A stretch of DNA of 5,953 nt from a gamma proteobacterium symbiont of Lucinoma myriamae (GCA_025655635.1 JAHXIM010000097.1:1-5953); one strand, 5' to 3'. Positions 1-5,720 are shown, counted from the first letter of the stretch. Notes: a model not told the origin generated them from the sequence alone. Translations and numbers: made by a program.

Positions 1-87
1 ATTCATTACGGTTAGTGAACCGCCCATTGCGGACCCGCATGATGGGTGGTGTGGGGGCTGTAGGAGAGAAACCTGTGGCTACCCGAT
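1..87 (+). mobile_element. Group II intron, 3' end only (domains V and VI)
   Basis: This is the last part of a bacterial group II intron, a self-splicing retroelement whose reverse transcriptase gene would lie to the left, outside the window. A domain V hairpin and a domain VI hairpin are visible, with a bulged branch-point A at 81. The intron ends in GAT at 85-87, matching the usual A-pyrimidine 3' end. The right boundary at 87/88 is set by the distance from the branch A (seventh base from the end) and by the point where the MazG-like coding sequence starts to make sense. The sequence also closely resembles remembered domain V-VI segments of bacterial introns (GAACCGCC...GGTGGTGTG...CTACCCGAT). 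The element lies antisense to the gene it interrupts, so it could not splice out of that gene's mRNA. Its 5' end and EBS elements are not in view. Confidence 0.85.
17..87 (+). ncRNA. Group II intron domain V and VI catalytic RNA
   Basis: Domain V: 19-27 pairs with 42-50 (nine pairs including one G-U), a two-base TG bulge lies at 40-41, then 28-31 pairs with 36-39 around the four-base loop GACC at 32-35. This is the standard 34-base domain V layout with its dinucleotide bulge. The likely catalytic triad is CGC at 21-23. Domain VI: 53-55 pairs with 82-84, A81 is bulged out, and 56-64 pairs with 72-80 using several G-U pairs, with a loop at 65-71. The bulged A is the expected lariat branch point. 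Confidence 0.85.
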
Positions 88-354
88 TGCCGACATCAGG
101 TCAATATTAAGCTGCTCTGCCATTCTTAGCAGGTAAATAAAGATATCGGCCATTTCATGGCTAATATCTTTTAGTTTCTCACCATTTACATTTTTGCTTT
201 CTTCCGGAGTCAGCCATTGAAAGTGCTCTATAAGTTCTGCTGCTTCAGCAATAAGTGCCATGGAAAGATTTTTTGGGGTGTGAAATTGTTCCCAATCACG
301 TTTAATTGCAAAATCTTTTAACTCATTAGAAAGATTTTTAATGCTATCTGACAT
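79..354 (-). CDS. MazG-like nucleotide pyrophosphohydrolase, C-terminus cut off by group II intron
   Basis: Members of this all-alpha NTP pyrophosphatase family (MazG/RS21-C6 type) hydrolyse nucleoside triphosphates to monophosphate and PPi in the cytosol. The metal-binding signature ExxE...ExxD is present as E37, E40, E67 and D70, and the HTPKNL and FQWL segments typical of the family are at 25-30 and 45-48. The open frame is 91 codons, but only 89 (bases 354-88) belong to the gene. The last two residues, I and G, and the TAG stop at 81-79 come from the antisense strand of the intron. Family members are usually about 105-120 residues and end with a helix carrying a conserved N..KYP-type motif, which is missing here and would lie beyond the intron's 5' end. 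A ribosome binding site (AGGA at 367-364) lies nine bases before the ATG. The metal site survives, but loss of the last helix makes normal activity doubtful. It is transcribed divergently from the CBS gene. Confidence 0.85.
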   Translation of the reverse strand: MSDSIKNLSNELKDFAIKRDWEQFHTPKNLSMALIAEAAELIEHFQWLTPEESKNVNGEKLKDISHEMADIFIYLLRMAEQLNIDLMSAIG

Positions 355-579
355 GTTTTTTTATCCTATAAATTCTTTTAAAACAATGAAATACAAGCTT
401 TTATTAGAAGTGAGGTTAATTGTTAAGTGCTTGAAATTACTAATATCTATCTCTTTAGGAGTAGGTTTTTAATATTAAAAAGCATGGTATGTTTAATAAT
501 TGCGAAAAACAACCACATAATTAGAGTTGTTAAATGTTAAGTAGTTAAATTTTTTTTAAAGCCAGGAAAAGGATTATAA
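355..579. promoter_or_regulatory. AT-rich divergent intergenic region
   Basis: This spacer separates the divergent MazG-like and CBS genes and must hold both promoters. For the CBS gene a possible sigma70 promoter is TTAATA at 469-474 and TTTAAT at 492-497 with a 17-base spacer, but the region is so AT-rich that chance matches are likely. Three spaced copies of GTTAA (529-533, 536-540, 544-548) lie just upstream of the CBS ribosome binding site. I saw no convincing dyad operator, riboswitch or small ORF. Confidence 0.35.
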
Positions 580-1035
580 ATGCAAGTTAAAGATATTATG
601 TGTACTGATGTGAAAACATGTAAAGAGGATACACCAATAAAAGATATAGCGACAATGATGTGTTTTCATAAGTTCAGTGGCTTACCAGTGGTTGACGATG
701 ACAATAATGTCATCGGCATTATTTCAGAAAAAGACATATTATCCAGCATGTTTCCTGATATGAAAGAGCTGATTGAGTCAGGTGCTAAGGCTGATTTTGA
801 AGAAATGGAAAATGATTATTCCAATATTCTTGATAAAACTGTTGGTGATTTAATGACCAGAGCTGTTGCCAGTGTACCAGCTGATATGCCGATTTTGCGT
901 GCCGCATCAACAATGTGGTTGCGAAAATTTCGTCGTATTCCAGTGACTGACAATAACAAACTGGTTGGTATTATCAGTCTGGGTGATGTTCATCAGTCAG
1001 TGTTTCAGAATAGCCTTTTGAGCAATAAATCCTAG
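580..1035 (+). CDS. Two-CBS-domain protein
   Basis: This is a stand-alone CBS (Bateman) pair, a cytosolic module that in other proteins binds adenine nucleotides or related ligands and senses energy state; its partner here is unknown. CBS1 covers about residues 3-56 (VKDIM..., GLPVVD at 34-39, GIISEKDIL at 46-54). CBS2 covers about 87-140 (VGDLMTR at 88-94, RRIPVTD at 118-124, GIISLGDV at 130-137). Each repeat keeps the S/T-x-x-D ribose-contact pattern (S49/D52 and S133/D136). The two are separated by an acidic linker of about 30 residues (57-86) that is longer than in the tightest CBS pairs. No other domain is attached, and 151 residues is normal for stand-alone members. A ribosome binding site (AAGGA at 569-573) lies six bases before the ATG. 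The next gene starts 147 bases downstream and probably has its own promoter. Confidence 0.9.
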   Translation: MQVKDIMCTDVKTCKEDTPIKDIATMMCFHKFSGLPVVDDDNNVIGIISEKDILSSMFPDMKELIESGAKADFEEMENDYSNILDKTVGDLMTRAVASVPADMPILRAASTMWLRKFRRIPVTDNNKLVGIISLGDVHQSVFQNSLLSNKS

Positions 1036-1099
1036 TTAAACCGTCTTTAGTTGAGTGGGGACTGAGTCTGATTTCAACATAGCTTTTTTTGCGTGCTAT

Positions 1100-1108
1100 T
1101 GATAGAAT
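1100..1108 (+). promoter_or_regulatory. Putative extended -10 promoter for the FKBP gene
   Basis: TGATAGAAT fits the extended -10 form TGnTATAAT, with five of six bases matching in the hexamer. No good -35 box lies 17 bases upstream (TAGCTT at 1080-1085), which is typical of extended -10 promoters. Transcription would begin near 1115, giving a leader of about 68 bases before the ATG at 1183. No test of function is possible from sequence alone. Confidence 0.4.
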
Positions 1109-1140
1109 ACGGCCGTTTTGAAAAAAAATACACGCTTTAT

Positions 1141-1161
1141 GAGTAATGAGTAATAAGTAAT
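1141..1161 (+). repeat. Three 7-bp tandem repeats (GAGTAAT)
   Basis: GAGTAAT at 1141-1147 and 1148-1154 is followed by AAGTAAT at 1155-1161, one base different. Because the period is seven, stop codons fall in every plus-strand frame: TAA 1144 and TGA 1147, TAA 1151 and 1154, TAA 1158 and 1161. The block sits directly before the FKBP gene's ribosome binding site. Confidence 0.75.
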
Positions 1162-1182
1162 AAAAGAAGGTTAGCAAATAGA

Positions 1183-1683
1183 ATGTCTGCTGAACAAATA
1201 AAGAAAGATAAATATGTTGAACTTACCTATGCGATTTTAGATGCGCAGGGTGAAATTAAAGAACGTGTGGATATACCGGTTAAATATATTCATGGTCGTG
1301 ATAGCGGTCTATTTCCAAAGATTGAACAAGCACTTGAAGGTAAGGAAAAAGGCGCTCGAGTAGAAGTATTCTTAACACAGTATGAAGGTTTTGGTCCTAG
1401 TGATCCCAATCTGATCTTTACTGATGACCAGGCTAATGTACCGCCTCAATTTCATCAGGTGGGTGCAGAAGTTGAAATGCAGAATGACCGTGGTCAGGCA
1501 AAGAAATTTACGGTAACCAACATTGCAAATGGTAAATTAACAGTTGACGGCAATCACCCTTTGGCAGGTCAGACTATCCAATTTGTTGTTACAGTCGGTG
1601 AAGTACGTGATGCCACTGATGAAGAGTTGAAAAATGGTGTGACACAAAATTTTTCAACGGGTAGTGATGGTACGATTCATTAA
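1183..1683 (+). CDS. SlyD-like FKBP-type peptidyl-prolyl cis-trans isomerase
   Basis: This is a predicted cytosolic prolyl isomerase and folding helper of the SlyD/SlpA branch. The FKBP fold is split: the N-terminal part spans about 8-72 (YIHG at 35-38, ALEGKEKG at 50-57, YEGFG at 67-71), an inserted chaperone (IF) domain covers about 73-120, and the FKBP chain resumes with VDGNHPLAGQ at 121-130 and a final strand to about 142. That last segment is the strongest family mark. The tail (146-166) has a single histidine and no cysteine. It therefore lacks the metal-binding His/Cys-rich end of E. coli SlyD, and a role in nickel delivery is unlikely. There is no signal peptide. The ribosome binding site AGAAGG (1165-1170) is twelve bases from the ATG, rather far. 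The next gene follows after 56 bases and may be co-transcribed. Confidence 0.9.
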   Translation: MSAEQIKKDKYVELTYAILDAQGEIKERVDIPVKYIHGRDSGLFPKIEQALEGKEKGARVEVFLTQYEGFGPSDPNLIFTDDQANVPPQFHQVGAEVEMQNDRGQAKKFTVTNIANGKLTVDGNHPLAGQTIQFVVTVGEVRDATDEELKNGVTQNFSTGSDGTIH

Positions 1684-1739
1684 TTCGTTACGTTTTGATT
1701 GTATATTTAAACACATTAATGAATATTACTGAGTAGAAT

Positions 1740-2105
1740 ATGGCAACAAAAGCAAATATAAAAATTAAAGATTTTTCTGATACTGATGTATGGACAGTCC
1801 AGCAAACAATAGATGAACGCTGGGGAAAGGGTAATACAGAGACTCAACTAGCGGACGTTGAAGTTCGCCTGCGTTCTGCCGATAGAGACGTATCAACTTG
1901 TCCTGCTCTTTTTTGGGAGCATGAGGGCAGCAATTTTGTTATTTTTAAAATAGGTCGTTCGACCTATAAGACTCAGTTTTACTATAAAGGGCGCGATCAA
2001 TACGGTACTGCTGTACCGAGCTTCGATAACATCCTTGATTGTGTTGTAACTGTGTTACAGGTTCATGCTGATTTGGAAAGAGACAAATCTCAGCAAAGTG
2101 AATAA
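1740..2105 (+). CDS. Uncharacterised 121-residue protein upstream of pfp
   Basis: I do not recognise a named family. The protein looks soluble, with no signal peptide or membrane segment. Its pattern reads as an N-terminal helix (about 13-29, DTDVWTVQQTIDERWG) and four short strands: about 36-46 (QLADVEVRL), 54-60 (CPALFWE), 64-70 and 74-83 (STYKTQFYYK). A C-terminal amphipathic helix (about 95-114) ends in a charged tail. The arrangement suggests a small alpha-beta domain. It has two cysteines, C54 and C101, and is rich in aromatic residues (W18, W28, W59, F58, F66, F69, F80, Y81, Y82). Codon usage looks like that of its neighbours, and the length and layout suggest a real gene. Only a weak GAG (1731-1733) precedes the ATG, so translation may depend on the upstream FKBP gene. 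A terminator-like hairpin follows, which weakens the case for sharing a transcript with pfp. Confidence 0.75.
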   Translation: MATKANIKIKDFSDTDVWTVQQTIDERWGKGNTETQLADVEVRLRSADRDVSTCPALFWEHEGSNFVIFKIGRSTYKTQFYYKGRDQYGTAVPSFDNILDCVVTVLQVHADLERDKSQQSE

Positions 2106-2113
2106 TTTTTTTA

Positions 2114-2162
2114 CCATCTTGATTGATGTTTATAGCAATAAAAATAATCAGGGTGTTTTTTT
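2114..2162 (+). terminator. Probable intrinsic terminator after the uncharacterised gene
   Basis: Bases 2115-2124 pair with 2146-2155 (ten pairs, two of them G-U), and an inner stem pairs 2129-2133 with 2138-2142 around the loop AGCA. Seven T follow at 2156-2162. The outer stem is only moderately GC-rich, so some readthrough into pfp is likely. The same bases can also be read as a weak promoter (listed separately). Confidence 0.5.
2119..2148 (+). promoter_or_regulatory. Possible sigma70 promoter for pfp
   Basis: TTGATT (2119-2124) and AATAAT (2143-2148) are 18 bases apart, matching four of six and five of six consensus bases. Transcription would start near 2155, giving a leader of about 48 bases. 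It overlaps the hairpin described at 2114-2162, and the AT-rich setting makes a chance match possible. Confidence 0.3.
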
Positions 2163-2202
2163 GAATTTTAGTAATTTTATTTAATAACTTTTTGGAGTTA
2201 AG

Positions 2203-3456
2203 ATGACAAAGAAAAACGCATTTTACGCCCAGTCCGGCGGTGTAACCGCAGTAATTAACGCTTCTGCCTGTGGTGTTATTCAAACAGCACGTAAAAACAG
2301 CGATAAAATTGGTACAGTCTATGCGGGCCGTAACGGTATTATTGGTGCATTAACTGAAGATTTAATTGATACTAACCTGGAATCTGATGAAGATATTGCC
2401 GCTTTACTTCATACACCTTCAGGTGGTTTTGGTTCTTGTCGCTTTAAGCTGAAAAGTCTTGAAGAGAATAAGGCTGAATATGAACGTCTGATCGAAGTCT
2501 TTAAGGCGCACGATATCGGTTATTTCTTTTATAATGGTGGTGGTGATTCTGCCGACACTTGTCATAAAGTATCTCAGCTTTCTGAAAAAATGGGTTACCC
2601 GATTCAGGCAGTTCACGTACCTAAGACTGTTGATAATGATCTACCTATCACTGATAACTGTCCTGGTTTTGGCTCAGTAGCAAAATATATTGCTGTTTCA
2701 GCTTTAGAAGCGAGCTTTGATGTTCGTTCAATGGCAAAAACATCCACTAAAATTTTCGTTCTTGAAGTAATGGGGCGTCATGCGGGCTGGATTGCAGCTG
2801 CTGGTGGTCTTATTGAAGATCAAAACATTCCTGTTGTAATTCTTTTCCCTGAAGTTGAATTTGATCAAGATAAATTCCTGGCTAATGTTGATGCAAAAGT
2901 AAAAGAATATGGCTTCTGTACTATTGTGGTTTCTGAAGGTGTACATTGGGCTGATGGTCGTTTCCTTGCCGAGCAGGGTACTCGTGATTCATTTGGACAC
3001 GCGCAATTAGGTGGTGCCGCTCCGGTTGTTGCCAATATCATTAAAGATGCACTGGGTTATAAATTCCACTGGGCTGTTGCTGATTATCTGCAGCGTGCAG
3101 CACGTCACTTATCATCTAAATCTGATGTTGAGCAAGCGTATGCACTTGGTGAAGCGGGTGTTAAGTTTGCCTTAGAAGGCGACAATGCCATTATGCCTAC
3201 AGTTGATCGTATCTCTAATAACCCATATGAATGGAAAATTGGTAAAGCACCATTGTCAGAAGTGGCCAATGTTGAAAAGATGATGCCTATGGACTTCATC
3301 ACTGAAGATGGTTTCGGTATCACTCAGAAATGTAAAGAATATCTATTACCTCTAATTGAAGGTGAAGATTATCCTCCATATGAAAACGGCTTACCAAAAT
3401 ATGTTGTTTTGAAAAATCAAAGTGTTGCTAAGAAATTACCAGACTTTGAAGTTTAA
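2203..3456 (+). CDS. pfp: Pyrophosphate-dependent 6-phosphofructokinase
   Basis: This cytosolic enzyme reversibly phosphorylates fructose-6-phosphate to fructose-1,6-bisphosphate with PPi as donor, so it works in both glycolysis and gluconeogenesis. Related enzymes from methanotrophs also act on sedoheptulose phosphates, which is why they are proposed to serve the Calvin cycle. In order: YAQSGGVTAVINAS (8-21), nucleotide/PPi loop GGGDS (112-116), PKTVDND (140-146) with K141 marking PPi rather than ATP use and D144 as the catalytic base, MGRHAGW (190-196) for sugar phosphate, SEGVHW (244-249), and YLQRAARH (295-302) for the 6-phosphate. D115 fills the position that is glycine in ATP enzymes, while the usual preceding aspartate is glycine, as I recall for the methanotroph-type clade. 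The 417 residues match that clade. The ribosome binding site GGAG (2194-2197) is five bases from the ATG. A strong terminator follows, so hppA is transcribed separately. Confidence 0.95.
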   Translation: MTKKNAFYAQSGGVTAVINASACGVIQTARKNSDKIGTVYAGRNGIIGALTEDLIDTNLESDEDIAALLHTPSGGFGSCRFKLKSLEENKAEYERLIEVFKAHDIGYFFYNGGGDSADTCHKVSQLSEKMGYPIQAVHVPKTVDNDLPITDNCPGFGSVAKYIAVSALEASFDVRSMAKTSTKIFVLEVMGRHAGWIAAAGGLIEDQNIPVVILFPEVEFDQDKFLANVDAKVKEYGFCTIVVSEGVHWADGRFLAEQGTRDSFGHAQLGGAAPVVANIIKDALGYKFHWAVADYLQRAARHLSSKSDVEQAYALGEAGVKFALEGDNAIMPTVDRISNNPYEWKIGKAPLSEVANVEKMMPMDFITEDGFGITQKCKEYLLPLIEGEDYPPYENGLPKYVVLKNQSVAKKLPDFEV

Positions 3457-3461
3457 GTGAT

Positions 3462-3496
3462 AAAAAAGGCCGATTTATCTAATCGGCCTTTTTTTT
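3462..3496 (+). terminator. Strong intrinsic terminator after pfp
   Basis: GGCCGATT (3468-3475) pairs perfectly with AATCGGCC (3481-3488) around the five-base loop TATCT. It is preceded by six A (3462-3467) and followed by eight T (3489-3496). The A and T tracts can extend the stem, and the arrangement would also work on the opposite strand. It lies a few bases after the pfp stop codon and separates pfp from hppA. Confidence 0.93.
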
Positions 3497-3564
3497 GCAA
3501 TTTTTTACATTGTGTTTAGAACAATTACTCTCTTAAATTAAAATTTACACCATATTAGTGTCCA

Positions 3565-3578
3565 TTGATGTTGATCAA
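3565..3578 (+). promoter_or_regulatory. FNR-type binding site upstream of hppA
   Basis: TTGATGTTGATCAA is a perfect match to the FNR/Anr consensus TTGAT-N4-ATCAA, and flanking bases extend the dyad to CATTGAT...ATCAATG (3563-3580). FNR-family regulators activate genes when oxygen is low. The site is centred at 3571.5. With the -10 candidate at 3601-3606 and a start near 3613, the centre falls at about -41.5, the class II activator position. The regulator gene itself is not in this window. Confidence 0.7.
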
Positions 3579-3600
3579 TGAACATTGTGAGCTTTTGAAT

Positions 3601-3606
3601 TAGACT
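3601..3606 (+). promoter_or_regulatory. Candidate -10 box of the hppA promoter
   Basis: TAGACT matches four of six bases of TATAAT and lies 29.5 bases after the centre of the FNR-type site, as in class II FNR-activated promoters. No good -35 box is needed in that layout because the activator occupies it. The inferred leader is about 50-60 bases and contains a dyad at 3626-3642. Confidence 0.45.
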
Positions 3607-3625
3607 CAATCAATCTTTTTTTCGC

Positions 3626-3642
3626 GAATTCATACTGAATTC
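3626..3642 (+). repeat. Inverted repeat in the hppA leader
   Basis: GAATTCATACTGAATTC has seven-base arms, GAATTCA and TGAATTC, around a three-base centre. It would lie within the 5' untranslated region predicted for hppA. It could form a weak hairpin or serve as an operator downstream of the start site. There is no T tract, so it is not a terminator. Confidence 0.5.
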
Positions 3643-3662
3643 AATTATTAAAATATAGCAAT

Positions 3663-3672
3663 GGGGGACGTA
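3663..3672 (+). promoter_or_regulatory. hppA: Ribosome binding site deciding the hppA start
   Basis: GGGGG at 3663-3667 can pair with CCUCC of 16S rRNA (one G-U pair) and lies five bases before the ATG at 3673. The earlier in-frame ATG at 3661 has no Shine-Dalgarno sequence in front of it (ATTATTAAAATATAGCA), so 3673 is preferred. Confidence 0.6.
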
Positions 3673-5718
3673 ATGTCTGTTGAATTAATCTTTGCACTTG
3701 TAGCTGGAATTGCTGCAGTAGCCTATGGGATCGTATCTATTAAGTGGATCATGTCTAAATCACCTGGTAGCGACACGATGTTGGAAATTGCGCGAGCAGT
3801 TCAAGATGGTGCTCAAGCTTACTTAAACCGTCAGTATAAAACCATTGGTATGGTTGGCGCTGTTGTTTTTGTTGCCATTTTTGCATTTATTGGTGCACCA
3901 ACAGCAATCGGCTTTTTAATTGGTGCTGTTTTATCGGGTGCGACAGGTTATATCGGAATGAATATTTCAGTCCGTTCAAACTCCCGTACAGCAGAAGCTG
4001 CTAAAGACGGTATGGGCGCAGCATTCCTTATCGCTTTCCGTGGTGGTGCAATTACTGGTATGTTGGTGGTTGGTCTGGCCCTAATTGGTATAGCCGGTTA
4101 CTTTGCTGTATTGACAATGATGGGTTCAACCGTAGAAGAAACTGTTCACGCATTGATTGGTTTAGCCTTCGGTGGTTCTTTAATCTCTATCTTTGCTCGT
4201 CTGGGCGGTGGTATCTTTACTAAGGGTGCTGACGTTGGTGCGGACATCGTTGGTAAAGTTGAAGCTGGTATTCCGGAAGATGATATTCGTAACCCTGCAG
4301 TAATTGCGGATAACGTTGGAGATAACGTTGGTGACTGTGCTGGTATGGCAGCTGATTTGTTTGAAACCTATGCCGTTACTATTATTGCCACGATGTTACT
4401 TGGCTCTTTAATGGTTACTACTGCAAGTGAAGTTGCTAATGCTGCTGTCATGTATCCATTAGTTTTGGGTGGTGTTTCTATTGTTGCTTCAATTATTGGT
4501 ATTATGCTGGTTAAATTAAATAATGAACAAAGCAGCATTATGGGTGCTATGTATAAAGGACTTATTGCTTCTGCAGTGGTTGCTGGTATTGGTTTTTATC
4601 CAGTGACTACTTATATGCTGGGTGATTCAATTACTGTTGCCGGTGCTGAGCTTGCCACCGTTAATTTATACTTTGCAGCACTGATTGGCTTAGCTTTAAC
4701 AGGTGCGATGGTTGTTATTACTGAGTACTACACATCAACAGAATATGCACCAGTAAGAACTATTGCTGAAGCATCTTTGACTGGTGATGGTACTAATGTA
4801 ATTGCTGGTTTAGGTGTCTCTATGAAATCAACAGCTGCGCCTGTTATTGCTGTGTGTGCCAGTATCTGGGGCTCTTTCGAACTGGGTGGTCTGTATGCGG
4901 TTGCAATTGCTGCAACGTCTATGTTGTCAATGGCGGGAATTATTGTTGCTCTTGATGCATACGGTCCTATTACTGATAATGCTGGTGGTATTGCTGAAAT
5001 GGCTGAAATGCCTGAAGAGATTCGCAACATCACTGATCCTCTGGATGCTGTTGGTAATACAACTAAAGCGGTAACAAAAGGTTATGCAATTGGTTCCGCT
5101 GCACTTGCTGCTCTGGTTTTATTTGCTGATTATACGCATACTCTGGAAGCTGCTGGTACATCAGTATCTTTTGACTTATCTAATCATATGGTCTTAATCG
5201 GCTTATTCATTGGTGGTCTGGTACCTTATTTATTCGGTGCTATGGCTATGGAAGCAGTGGGTCGTGCTGCTGGTTCTGTGGTAATTGAAGTGCGTCGTCA
5301 GTTCAAAGAAATGCCCGGCATTATGGATAGAACTCAAAAGCCCGATTATTCTAAAGCGGTTGATATGTTAACTGCGGCAGCAATTAAAGAAATGATTATT
5401 CCTTCAATTCTGCCAATTGCAGTGCCTATCGTTGTTGGTCTGACTATGGGTGCAGAAGCCTTAGGTGGTGTATTGATTGGTACTATCGTAACGGGTATTT
5501 TCGTTGCAATTTCTATGACTACCGGTGGTGGTGCATGGGATAATGCTAAGAAATACATCGAAGATGGTAATCATGGTGGTAAAGGTTCTGATGCTCATAA
5601 AGCAGCAGTAACTGGTGATACTGTAGGCGACCCATACAAAGATACTGCAGGTCCTGCAATTAACCCAATGATTAAAATCATCAATATTGTTGCATTAATG
5701 ATGATTCCTCTTATCTAG
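3673..5718 (+). CDS. hppA: Membrane-bound proton-translocating pyrophosphatase, K+-independent type
   Basis: This integral inner-membrane pump couples PPi hydrolysis to H+ export, or could synthesise PPi from the proton gradient. Numbering here is from the upstream ATG at 3661 (685 residues; 681 from the preferred ATG at 3673). A chain of hydrophobic helices, about sixteen in this family, fills the protein from residue 8 to the end. PPi and Mg binding motifs are DVGADIVGKVEAG (191-203), DNVGDNVGDCAGM (217-229), DAYGPITDNAGG (432-443) and GDTVGDPYKDTAGP (652-665). In GNTTKAVTKG (465-474), K469 and T472 occupy the positions that mark K+-independent enzymes; K+-dependent ones have alanine where K469 stands. 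The length is typical and the gene looks intact, ending with a double stop TAG TGA. It has its own promoter region with an FNR-type site, and a strong terminator lies about 60 bases after the stop. With Pfp it forms a PPi-based energy module. Confidence 0.96.
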   Translation: MSVELIFALVAGIAAVAYGIVSIKWIMSKSPGSDTMLEIARAVQDGAQAYLNRQYKTIGMVGAVVFVAIFAFIGAPTAIGFLIGAVLSGATGYIGMNISVRSNSRTAEAAKDGMGAAFLIAFRGGAITGMLVVGLALIGIAGYFAVLTMMGSTVEETVHALIGLAFGGSLISIFARLGGGIFTKGADVGADIVGKVEAGIPEDDIRNPAVIADNVGDNVGDCAGMAADLFETYAVTIIATMLLGSLMVTTASEVANAAVMYPLVLGGVSIVASIIGIMLVKLNNEQSSIMGAMYKGLIASAVVAGIGFYPVTTYMLGDSITVAGAELATVNLYFAALIGLALTGAMVVITEYYTSTEYAPVRTIAEASLTGDGTNVIAGLGVSMKSTAAPVIAVCASIWGSFELGGLYAVAIAATSMLSMAGIIVALDAYGPITDNAGGIAEMAEMPEEIRNITDPLDAVGNTTKAVTKGYAIGSAALAALVLFADYTHTLEAAGTSVSFDLSNHMVLIGLFIGGLVPYLFGAMAMEAVGRAAGSVVIEVRRQFKEMPGIMDRTQKPDYSKAVDMLTAAAIKEMIIPSILPIAVPIVVGLTMGAEALGGVLIGTIVTGIFVAISMTTGGGAWDNAKKYIEDGNHGGKGSDAHKAAVTGDTVGDPYKDTAGPAINPMIKIINIVALMMIPLI

Positions 5719-5720
5719 TG

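Noticed and set aside
974..1177. Minus-strand open frame between the CBS and FKBP genes.
   Set aside because: It overlaps the CBS gene end, includes the 7-bp repeat, and shows no coding-like pattern.
1695..1700. TTGATT before the uncharacterised gene as a -35 box or half FNR site.
   Set aside because: No acceptable -10 box lies at 16-18 bases, and the second FNR half-site ATCAA is missing.
1945..2283. Minus-strand open frame of 112 codons.
   Set aside because: It overlaps the end of the uncharacterised gene, the hairpin and the start of pfp on the other strand, and its product has no recognisable features.
3509..3525. ATTGT-N7-ACAAT dyad between the pfp terminator and the FNR-type site.
   Set aside because: Five-base arms in AT-rich DNA are expected by chance, and no known regulator consensus fits it.
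4728..5033. Open frames within hppA on both strands (also near 4847-5074 and 5346-5558).
   Set aside because: They are out-of-frame readings of a long, well-supported gene with biased composition.
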